This document shows positions 52,020 through 58,766 of a stretch of 64,000 nt of DNA, one piece after another. Below the pieces are notes generated by a model that saw only the letters and a program-made list of their open reading frames with translations, was not told the DNA's origin and made no database searches. A program made the position numbers and the translations under genes. Every line of letters starts with the position of its first letter. Position 1 is the first letter of the stretch. Source of the stretch: Candidatus Geothrix odensensis (lineage in GTDB: Bacteria; Acidobacteriota; Holophagae; Holophagales; Holophagaceae); assembly GCA_016714685.1 (NCBI GenBank), contig JADKCH010000003.1, positions 133,686-197,685 of the forward strand, given 5' to 3'.

Positions 52020-52508
52020 TCAGCGCCGTCCAGGTCCCGTGCCCGCATGGAGCAGGCGCCAGGCCAGCCAGCCCCAGGCGGGCACGCTCAGCAGGGCCCA
52101 GAACCAACCCCAACCCCAGGGATGCGCGGTGGTGGCCACGCGCACGGCCCCGTGCACCAGGAGGGCGTGGAGGACGCTCAGCGCGGCGAGGCGGGCCAGC
52201 CAGCCCTTGAGGCCCTCCAGGGGCCAGCGCCCGGCCATCCATCCAGCCAGCAGGGCCAGGGTCAGGTCCGCCCAGGCCGTTCCGCCGAGGTGGGGATAAA
52301 GGCGCAGGGAGCCCTCCAGGGTCCAGCCCGCCGCCAGTGCCCACAGGGCGCCGAAGAGCGGTGAACCGGCCCGCGGGGCCAGCGCCAGCACGAGGGCGGC
52401 ATGGAAGACGGCCTGGAGGGCCGGGAACGGCGCGCCGAGCGCCACAAGGCCCAGCGCCGCGGCACACAACAGGTTCTGGCGGGTGAGGCTGGGGGCGGCG
52501 AGCCTCAT
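52020..52508 (-). CDS. mreD: Rod-shape-determining protein MreD
   Basis: The 162-residue membrane protein has five or six helices and few charged residues. It resembles MreD in size and hydropathy, although the sequence of this family is poorly conserved. Its position between mreC (four-base overlap) and mrdA (3 bp) makes the assignment strong. Trp and Gly are frequent in the last helix. It should help anchor the MreBCD cytoskeleton. Confidence 0.82.
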   Translation of the reverse strand: MRLAAPSLTRQNLLCAAALGLVALGAPFPALQAVFHAALVLALAPRAGSPLFGALWALAAGWTLEGSLRLYPHLGGTAWADLTLALLAGWMAGRWPLEGLKGWLARLAALSVLHALLVHGAVRVATTAHPWGWGWFWALLSVPAWGWLAWRLLHAGTGPGRR

Positions 52509-53395
52509 GGCGCACCCCGTTTCCGCGGCTGGGCCTTCGGTTCAGGCGCCAGGAAGGGTGGCTGGACTTCCAGGGGCGGCTGGGGGGGCAGCACCAGGAC
52601 GGCATGCAACCGGTCGAGGGGCGCCGAGAGGTTGACGACCACCCGCAGCTCGAGATCGCCCTTGGCCACTTCGGCCACGTAGCCCGCCAAGAGGCCCCGG
52701 GGGAAGACCCGATCCAGGCCGCTGGTGAGCACCGCCTCGCCCACCTGCACGACCTCCTGGTTGCTCACATAGCGGATCAGCGCCCGCCCCGAGCCCAGCC
52801 CCTGAAGCACGCCCGTGGCCCGGCTGCGCATGAGCATCACGGCCACCGAGGCGTTGGGGGCATCGGCGGGCAGCACCTTTGACTGGGTGGGGCCCACCGA
52901 CCAGAGGCGACCCACGATGCCTTCGGGCACCAGCACGCCCTGATCCGGCTCCAGCCCCAGGTCCCTCCCCCGGTCCAGGATCAGGCCGCCGAAGGTGGCC
53001 GGCCGCGTCGCGAAGAGCACCCGGGCCGCTTTGAGCTCGAGCGGAATCTGCTGCTTCAGGCCCAGCAGCCGCACGGCCTCGTCGGCCTCGGCCAGGCGCG
53101 GGGCCCGCTGGGCCTGCTCAGTGCGGAGCTGGGTCAGTTCGGTCCCCAGCCGCGCATTCTCGGTGCGCAGCTCCGCCAGGCTGCGGCCGGAATCCCGGCG
53201 GGCGGCCCGCCAGCCCTCCCAGCGCGCGGCGATGGCCTGCGAGGGGCGCGAGAGCAGGTCCAGGAAGGTCATCCAGTGGCGGGCCGGATTCGGCCCCAGC
53301 AACACCCAGGTGCCGTGGCCCAGCCAGAGGAGGGCCAGCGCCAGGCGCTGCCAGGCAGCCCGGCTCAACCCCCACCTGGCCGTACGGACGACCAT
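52505..53395 (-). CDS. mreC: Rod-shape-determining protein MreC
   Basis: The 296-residue protein has one membrane helix (about 15-35) and a coiled coil (about 60-105, LAELRTENARLGTELTQLRTE). A periplasmic beta domain (about 115-275) has GLILDRGRDLGLEPDQGVL and VLTSGLDRVFPRGLLAGYV. MreC links MreB to PBP2 and RodA. It follows mreB by 12 bp. A Pro-rich basic tail ends the protein. All family landmarks are there. Confidence 0.92.
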   Translation of the reverse strand: MVVRTARWGLSRAAWQRLALALLWLGHGTWVLLGPNPARHWMTFLDLLSRPSQAIAARWEGWRAARRDSGRSLAELRTENARLGTELTQLRTEQAQRAPRLAEADEAVRLLGLKQQIPLELKAARVLFATRPATFGGLILDRGRDLGLEPDQGVLVPEGIVGRLWSVGPTQSKVLPADAPNASVAVMLMRSRATGVLQGLGSGRALIRYVSNQEVVQVGEAVLTSGLDRVFPRGLLAGYVAEVAKGDLELRVVVNLSAPLDRLHAVLVLPPQPPLEVQPPFLAPEPKAQPRKRGAP

Positions 53396-53407
53396 GCGCC
53401 CTCCCAG

Positions 53408-54451
53408 CTAGTCGAGAATCTGGATGCGGCGCAGGAGCGGGATGTTCTCCAGCAGCAGCGCGGTGCCCCGCACCACGGCGGTCTGGGGGTCCTCCGCCCG
53501 GAACACAGGCAGGTGCGTTTCCTTCCGCAGGCGCTCATCCAGGCCCTGGATGAGGGAGCCCCCGCCCGTCAGGCAGATGCCACGGTCGATGAGATCCGCC
53601 GCCAGCTGGGGCGGAGTCTCGTTCAGGGCCTTGCGCACCAGGTCGATGATGGCGTTGATGGGCTCGGCCAGGGCCTCGCGGATCTCGGCGTCATTCAGGG
53701 TGAGGGTCTTGGGCAGGCCCTCGAACTGGTCCCGGCCGCTCACCTCCATGGTGCGCGTCAACTCGGAGGGGAAGGCCGAGCCCAGCGTCCACTTCACCTC
53801 TTCTGCGGAAGCCTCGGAGATCAGGACGTTGTACTTCTCGCGGATGTACTTGACCACCGCCTCGTCCATCTCGTCGCCGGCGATGAGGATGGAGTCGGAG
53901 AACACCTTGCCGTTGTAGCTGATGACGGCCACGTCCGTGGTGCCGCCGCCGATGTCGACGATCATGCAGCCGCGCTTCTCGTTGATGGCGAGGCCCGCGC
54001 CGATGGCGGCCACCATGGTCTGGTCCACCAGGAACACCTCGCCGGCCTTGGCGTCGTAGCAGACCTGCTTCACGGCGCGGCGGGCCACCTGGTGCGCCCG
54101 GGGGGGTACGCTGACCACGATGCGGGTGCGGGCGATGCCCCGGTTGGGGCGGGCCTTCAGGATGAAGGCGGCCAGCATCTTCTCGGCGGCGTCCACCTCG
54201 AAGATCATGCCGTCCTTCATGGGCCGGATGGTGCGCACGCCCTGGGGGGCGCGGCCCAGCAGTTGCTTGGCCTCGTCGCCCACCGCCTCCACCTCGTGGG
54301 TGAGGGTGTTCACGGCCACGATGGAGGGCTCGTAGATGACGATGCGCCCGGCCTGCTTGGTGTGGATCAGGGTCGAGGCCGTGCCGAGATCGATGGCGAG
54401 GTCGGAATTGAACAAATTGGACCAGAACTGGCTGGAGAAAATGCTGGCCAC
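53408..54451 (-). CDS. mreB: Rod-shape-determining protein MreB
   Basis: The 347-residue actin homologue directs lateral wall growth. Phosphate loop IDLGTASTLIHTK, second loop IVDIGGGTTDVAVI and adenosine motif CLTGGGSLIQGLDE are intact. It is the first gene of the leftward shape operon (mreB, mreC, mreD, mrdA, rodA, then ligA). The ATG at 54451 is followed by a normal N-terminus. The length is standard. Confidence 0.96.
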   Translation of the reverse strand: MASIFSSQFWSNLFNSDLAIDLGTASTLIHTKQAGRIVIYEPSIVAVNTLTHEVEAVGDEAKQLLGRAPQGVRTIRPMKDGMIFEVDAAEKMLAAFILKARPNRGIARTRIVVSVPPRAHQVARRAVKQVCYDAKAGEVFLVDQTMVAAIGAGLAINEKRGCMIVDIGGGTTDVAVISYNGKVFSDSILIAGDEMDEAVVKYIREKYNVLISEASAEEVKWTLGSAFPSELTRTMEVSGRDQFEGLPKTLTLNDAEIREALAEPINAIIDLVRKALNETPPQLAADLIDRGICLTGGGSLIQGLDERLRKETHLPVFRAEDPQTAVVRGTALLLENIPLLRRIQILD

Positions 54452-54525
54452 AGAAGACTCCCGGAGAACCTCCTAGGGTGCCACGAACGGCCGGACCCCA
54501 CCACCGCAAGCCGGAAGCAGGCGGG

Positions 54526-54876
54526 TTACCTGGCGGCCGTCAGCAGCTCCTCCACCAGCAGATCCCCATCCAGCCGCGGCCCTGGCGGCCCGGCCGCCAG
54601 CAGCTCCTCCACCAGCAAATCCCCGTTCAGCCGCTGGGGCAGCTCCTTGTGGTAGCCCCGGACCCAGCGCCCCCCATTCACCAGCACGAAGGGAATGGCC
54701 CGCTTCCCCGTCTCGGCCTCGAGCTTCTCGGCGGCCCCTGGCACGGTCTCGATGTCCACCTTGGTGTGGGCCACCTGATGCTCCGCCAGCCAGGCCTCCA
54801 GGCGCCGGCAATCCGGGCACCAGGTGGCACTGTAGACCGCCAATTCCAGGCCTTCGAGATCGCTAATTCGGCTCAT
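54526..54876 (-). CDS. Small thioredoxin/glutaredoxin-like protein with CPDC site
   Basis: The 116-residue cytoplasmic protein has the redox site CPDC (Cys20, Cys23), a cis-proline at AIPFVLV and a glutaredoxin-type fold. It may reduce disulfides in ribonucleotide reductase or stress proteins. The ATG at 54876 has AGGAGG five bases upstream. Its C-terminus contains a 19-residue duplication (RLNGDLLVEELL then RLDGDLLVEELL), extending the protein beyond the usual length of about 80-95 residues. It precedes the mreB operon by about 75 bp. Confidence 0.8.
   Translation of the reverse strand: MSRISDLEGLELAVYSATWCPDCRRLEAWLAEHQVAHTKVDIETVPGAAEKLEAETGKRAIPFVLVNGGRWVRGYHKELPQRLNGDLLVEELLAAGPPGPRLDGDLLVEELLTAAR
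54541..54633. repeat. 57-bp tandem duplication inside the CPDC protein gene
   Basis: Two near-identical copies of a roughly 36-bp core (54541-54576 and 54598-54633) recur with a 57-bp period, in frame, adding 19 residues near the C-terminus. The copies differ at only a few bases, so the duplication looks recent. Confidence 0.75.
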
Positions 54877-54931
54877 GGGATCCTCCTGGACCTGTCATTC
54901 TGGAGCTTCTGATGCCTTTCGGAGAGCTTCC

Positions 54932-55531
54932 ATGTCCATGTTGACCCGCCCCGCCGTCCTCCTCGCAGGCTCGGCCCTCCTCCTGTCCCTCGCCTGCAAG
55001 ACCAGCAAGCCGGACGCCAGCCGGGTGATCGCCAATGTCGGCGGCGAGAAGATCACCGAGGCCGAGTTCCAGGACGTGGTTCGGACCCTCTCCCAGGATC
55101 CCAAGGAGGCCCAGGCCTTCCTGACCGATCCCGCCGCCCGGGAGGAACGGGCCAACCTCGCCAACCGCCTGGCCACGTCCCGGGCCATCAGCGCCTATGC
55201 CAAGCAGACCGGGCTGGACCAGGATCCCGCCGTCAAGCGCCAGCTCGAGCAGCAGCAGGCCACCGTCTACTTCCAGGCCCTGGCGAAGCAGCGCACGGTC
55301 ACTGCCGAGCCCACGGATGAGCAGCTGCTGGCCTTCTACAAGGAGCAGATCGAGCGCATGAAGGCCGCGGGCCAGGCCCAGGGCATCCCCCCCTTCGAGG
55401 TGGTGAAGTCCCAGGTGGCCCAGGGCTACAAGCAGAAGCGGATGGCCGATCTCCAGGCCAGCATCCTGGCTGAGGTCAAGGCCAAGGTGCCGGTGACCCT
55501 GGCCGATGACTACCGGCCCGCGGGCGAGTAG
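54932..55531 (+). CDS. SurA-N-like lipoprotein, no isomerase domain
   Basis: The 199-residue protein has a lipoprotein signal ending LLLSLAC (Cys22). A SurA/PpiC-type chaperone helix domain follows (VGGEKITEAEFQDVV, then long Gln/Lys-rich helices to about 190). No parvulin rotamase motif is present, so it is a chaperone module alone. ATG 54932 has GGAGAG five bases upstream. It could assist outer-membrane protein folding together with the PpiD-like protein at 31310. It ends on a bidirectional terminator. Confidence 0.72.
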   Translation: MSMLTRPAVLLAGSALLLSLACKTSKPDASRVIANVGGEKITEAEFQDVVRTLSQDPKEAQAFLTDPAAREERANLANRLATSRAISAYAKQTGLDQDPAVKRQLEQQQATVYFQALAKQRTVTAEPTDEQLLAFYKEQIERMKAAGQAQGIPPFEVVKSQVAQGYKQKRMADLQASILAEVKAKVPVTLADDYRPAGE

Positions 55532-55555
55532 GACCTCATCACTCCCCTGAAGCAG

Positions 55556-55578
55556 AAGGCCCCCGCGACGGGGGCCTT
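55556..55578. terminator. Bidirectional terminator between convergent genes
   Basis: AAGGCCCCCG and CGGGGGCCTT form a perfect stem around a short loop. It lies between the SurA-like lipoprotein and the small exported protein. An uncorrected frame of the latter would run through it, which supports a frameshift there. Confidence 0.75.
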
Positions 55579-55598
55579 GTGGTCTTCCGGAGGCTGGG

Positions 55599-56190
55599 TC
55601 AGGGCTTTTCGAGCACGTCCACCAGGTTCAGAAGGTCCTTGAGGGCCTTCTTGACCCCGCCTCGCCTGGTTCTTCTTCTGGCTCTCCTGGAGCCGCTTCA
55701 GGGCCTCCTGCACGCCCACGGTCGCCAGGGTGTGCCGTCCCTGGTCCCCGTCGATGACGGGCTGGAAAGCCCCGGCCACGGCAGGCAGGGTCTTGAGCTG
55801 GCCTGAATCGACGAGGCACCAGGCCAGCATCGTCGTCCGTTCCGCGTGCGCAAGATCCAGCTGGCGGGACCGGCTCTGGATGCGGCTCAGGGCCTTGGAG
55901 ATGCCCAGGGCGCCCACGGCCTGGCCGCGGGGCGACATCTTGGCCATGGCCTTGACCTGCCGGTCGATGGCGACGGCCTCGGCCTCTCCCAGGGCCTTCA
56001 GCAGCTCCGGCCGCGCCTGCTCCCAGCCTGCCTTGCCCGCAGCCACCAGGCCCGGCATCGCGCCACGCTTCCCTTCAATGAAGGCCTCGGGAACCGCCTT
56101 GAACAACTCCTGGACCCGGTCCACGGACTTGGCCGTCGACGCGGGGGCCTGGGCCACCAGGGCAGGCAGGACTAGCAAGAGCAGGGGCAT
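55599..56190 (-). CDS. Small exported protein of unknown function, apparent frameshift near its end
   Basis: The protein of about 196 residues begins at ATG 56190 (GGAG upstream) with a signal peptide (MPLLLLVLPALVAQ). A helical Ala/Lys-rich domain follows. Near 55655-55658 a GGGG run on the coding strand shifts the frame. The uncorrected frame continues with Gly/Pro-rich, coding-unlike sequence through a terminator to 55510. Removing one G gives VKKALKDLLNLVDVLEKP and a stop at 55599, just before the terminator. I recognise no family; the role is unknown. Confidence 0.6.
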
Positions 56191-56287
56191 GGAATCTCCG
56201 TCGCGCAAATGGTGTCAACTAAGCCCATCCCGATTCCTCCGTCAAGCACAGGGGCAGGAAGCGATGGCCATCCCGTTTCTCCTAAAG

Positions 56288-56316
56288 TTAAGGCCCCCTA
56301 AAACCGGAGGCCTTAA
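56288..56316 (-). terminator. Stem-loop downstream of tRNA-Phe
   Basis: TTAAGGCC and GGCCTTAA form an 8-bp stem with a 13-nt loop. On the minus strand it lies 3 bp past the tRNA 3' end and is followed by CTTT, so it is the likely terminator of the tRNA transcript. Confidence 0.55.
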
Positions 56317-56319
56317 ACA

Positions 56320-56395
56320 TGGTGCCTGGAGACGGAATCGAACCGCCGACACATGGATTTTCAATCCATTGCTCTACCAACTGAGCTACCCAGGC
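56320..56395 (-). tRNA. tRNA-Phe (anticodon GAA)
   Basis: The minus strand folds into a complete cloverleaf. The acceptor pairs GCCTGGG with TCCAGGC, the D arm is GCTC...GAGC, and the anticodon stem ATGGA / TCCAT surrounds TTGAAAA with GAA as the anticodon. The T arm contains GGTTCGATTCC. The 3' CCA is encoded. It decodes UUU/UUC. It stands alone in the 310-bp gap between the small exported protein and the YfgM-like gene. Confidence 0.97.
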
Positions 56396-56500
56396 ACGAA
56401 CGAACATCGTAGCAGGCGGGGGCGCATTTTCAAGTGCCGGAAAGGCGGGGATTGGTGCATCCTCAAGGGTCCGTCTGATGGTTCATCCAAGAGGTTCGTC

Positions 56501-57181
56501 ATGGCCCGCCCCAGCAGCAGTCGAGAGATCCAGGTCCAGAAGCCCGCGCAGAGCCTGGCTCATTTCCAGACCAAAGTCGCCCAGGGACAGGAAGAGGATG
56601 GGGGACTGCTGAAGCCCCTCCTCGTCGGTGTCGCCTCGCTGGTGGCCCTGGGCATCGTCTACGGGGCGTGGAATGCCTGGCGCAGCTCGGTCGCCGACAA
56701 GCACGAGGCCGCCCTCTCCGCCCTGCAGATGGAAGTGGAAGGCGACGGCCTGGTGCCCGTGCCCGCCCCTGAAGTGGAGAAGCGGATGAGGGAACGCCTG
56801 GGCCGCCTCGAGGCCCTGGCGAGCAAGGCCCCCTCCTCCCGAAAGGCCGCCACGGCCGGTCTGCTCGACACTTGGCGTCTGACCCTCGACGGCAAGGGGC
56901 AGGTCTCCGCGAAGCCCGCGGATGCCTGGGGTCAGCTGCGCCTGGCCCAGCGCGCCATCGCCCTGGGCCAGCTCCAGGAGGCCCGCACCCAGCTGGATCC
57001 CCTGCGAGCCAAGGCCACTCCCGGCGAACCCTGGGCCGAGGCCTACTGGGCATGCCAGCTCGATGCCGACCGCCTCGCCGGGGACCGCGCCCAGGCCCTG
57101 AAGGACCTGGCTGAATACAAGGCCCGCTTCAAGGGCCGGGGCGACGCCTCCGCCCTGGAAAACCTGGTCCAGAGCATCTAG
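56501..57181 (+). CDS. YfgM-like membrane protein with TPR-type C-terminus
   Basis: The 226-residue protein has a basic N-terminus of about 40 residues and one membrane helix (about 42-62). A periplasmic helical domain with TPR-like repeats (about 70-226, WGQLRLAQRAIALGQLQEA, AYWACQLDADRLAGDRAQAL) follows. YfgM partners with PpiD at the Sec translocon in other bacteria, but here it is not next to the PpiD-like gene. ATG 56501 has AGAGG upstream. It precedes the pyrimidine phosphorylase by 25 bp. Confidence 0.65.
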   Translation: MARPSSSREIQVQKPAQSLAHFQTKVAQGQEEDGGLLKPLLVGVASLVALGIVYGAWNAWRSSVADKHEAALSALQMEVEGDGLVPVPAPEVEKRMRERLGRLEALASKAPSSRKAATAGLLDTWRLTLDGKGQVSAKPADAWGQLRLAQRAIALGQLQEARTQLDPLRAKATPGEPWAEAYWACQLDADRLAGDRAQALKDLAEYKARFKGRGDASALENLVQSI

Positions 57182-57206
57182 CCCCTTCATAGCGAGGAGT
57201 CATCCC

Positions 57207-58511
57207 ATGCGGATGTACGACCTGATCTACACCAAGAAACTGGGCGGAGCCCTGTCCTCCGACCAGATCGACTTCTGGGTGAAGGGTGCCGCCGACGGCA
57301 GCATTCCGGATGAGCAGAGCGCGTCCCTGCTCATGGCCATCTGCTGGCGCGGCATGAACACGGAGGAGACCCTGGCCCTCACGCTCGCCATGCGGGATTC
57401 CGGCAAGCGCCTCGACCTCTCCGCCGTGCCCGGCCTCAAGGTGGACAAGCACAGCACCGGCGGAGTCGGCGACAAGACCACCCTCATCCTCGGCCCCATC
57501 GTGGCCGCCTGCGGCGTGCCCTGCCCCATGTTCAGCGGGCGTGGCCTCGGCCACACCGGCGGCACCGTGGACAAGTTCGCAGCCATCCCCGGCCTCAAGG
57601 TCGAGCTCACCGAGGCCGAGTTCCTGCGCAGCCTGGCCGAGACCCGCTTCGCCAATTCCGCCCAGACCGGCGACATCGCCCCCGCCGACAAGAAGCTCTA
57701 CGCCCTGCGCGATGTCACCGCCACCGTGGAGAGCATCCCCCTCATCACGGCCAGCATCATGTCCAAGAAGCTGGCCGGTGGCGCCGACGCCCTGGTGCTG
57801 GACGTGAAGTGCGGCCCCACCGCCTTCATGAAGACCCTGGAGGATGCCACCACCCTGGCCGAGAGCATGGTGGCCGTGGGCACGGCCCACGGCATGCAGA
57901 TCCGCGCCCTCATCACCCGCATGGACGCCCCCCTGGGCTGGGCCATCGGCAACGCGCTCGAGGTCATGGAATCCGTGGAGATCCTCCGCGGCGAGCACGG
58001 CGATTCCGAGCTGGCCGAAATGAGCTTCCGCCTGGCCGCCGAGATGCTGATCATGGGCGGCGCGGCGAAGACGCTGCCCGAGGCCCAGGCCAGGATCCAG
58101 GCCTGCATCCAGGACGGCTCCGCCCTGGAGACCCTCCGCCGCTTCGTAGCCCTCAACGGCGGCGACGCCAAGGCCCTGGATGACTTCAGCCGCCTGCCCC
58201 AGCCGGGCCAGGTGGTGGACGTGCGCGCGGCACAGGATGGTTACATCGCCGCCATCGACGGCCGCGCCCTGGGCATCCTGGCCATGGACCTGGGCGCCGG
58301 GCGCCGGGACCGCACCGATGTGCTGGATCTCGGGGTGGGCATCCGGGTTCTCGCCCGGGTGGGCCAGAAGGTGGCCAAGGGCGACCTGCTGTTCCAGGTC
58401 CTGGCCAAGGCCAACCAGCCCATTGTGCCGGATTTATACTTGACGACCCTCGAGTTGACTATGGCCCCACCCGAGCCCAGGCCCTGGCTCCTGGCCGCCA
58501 TCGGGTGCTGA
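57207..58511 (+). CDS. Thymidine/pyrimidine-nucleoside phosphorylase
   Basis: The 434-residue enzyme cleaves thymidine or uridine with phosphate to base and sugar-1-phosphate. The family signature VDKHSTGGVGDK (79-90) and SGRGLGHTGGTVDKF (about 109-123) are intact. The C-terminal domain is present at full length. The (deoxy)ribose specificity cannot be told apart here. It starts with ATG 57207 preceded by GAGGAG. With cdd (23550) it would serve pyrimidine salvage. Confidence 0.92.
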   Translation: MRMYDLIYTKKLGGALSSDQIDFWVKGAADGSIPDEQSASLLMAICWRGMNTEETLALTLAMRDSGKRLDLSAVPGLKVDKHSTGGVGDKTTLILGPIVAACGVPCPMFSGRGLGHTGGTVDKFAAIPGLKVELTEAEFLRSLAETRFANSAQTGDIAPADKKLYALRDVTATVESIPLITASIMSKKLAGGADALVLDVKCGPTAFMKTLEDATTLAESMVAVGTAHGMQIRALITRMDAPLGWAIGNALEVMESVEILRGEHGDSELAEMSFRLAAEMLIMGGAAKTLPEAQARIQACIQDGSALETLRRFVALNGGDAKALDDFSRLPQPGQVVDVRAAQDGYIAAIDGRALGILAMDLGAGRRDRTDVLDLGVGIRVLARVGQKVAKGDLLFQVLAKANQPIVPDLYLTTLELTMAPPEPRPWLLAAIGC

Positions 58512-58543
58512 TGTTGCCAAGAGCAAGAGTGGCGGGTGCCGGG

Positions 58544-58584
58544 TCCGGGGACATAGTTCCCGGAAATCTTCTGGTCTGACCAGA
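58544..58584. promoter_or_regulatory. Stem-loop and adjacent palindrome in the leader of the TonB receptor
   Basis: Two elements lie side by side in the 255-bp gap before the receptor. A 7-of-8-bp inverted repeat (TCCGGGGA / TTCCCGGA, 58544-58564) may end the phosphorylase transcript. A perfect 15-bp palindrome (TCTGGTC T GACCAGA, 58570-58584) is a candidate operator for the receptor gene. No confident promoter hexamers were found with either; the rest of the gap up to the GGAGG at 58757 shows nothing else I can name. Confidence 0.35.
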
Positions 58585-58766
58585 TTCCCTTGTGCGTTCT
58601 GGTAAAGTTACTCTCCTGTCTCCAAGATCTTTTCCACCGTCTTCAATCCCGTCATCAGTAGCCACACCCATTCGCGGCGGTGGTCCTGTGCCACCCCCGG
58701 ATTGAGGATCTGTTTTTTTCCCTCGGGACCCCCCCAACCACAAGTCCCGACTTTCTGGAGGATGCT

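Noticed and set aside
50304..52364. A long plus-strand open frame opposite mrdA and mreD
   Set aside because: Antisense artefact of third-position GC; the minus strand encodes intact PBP2 and MreD.
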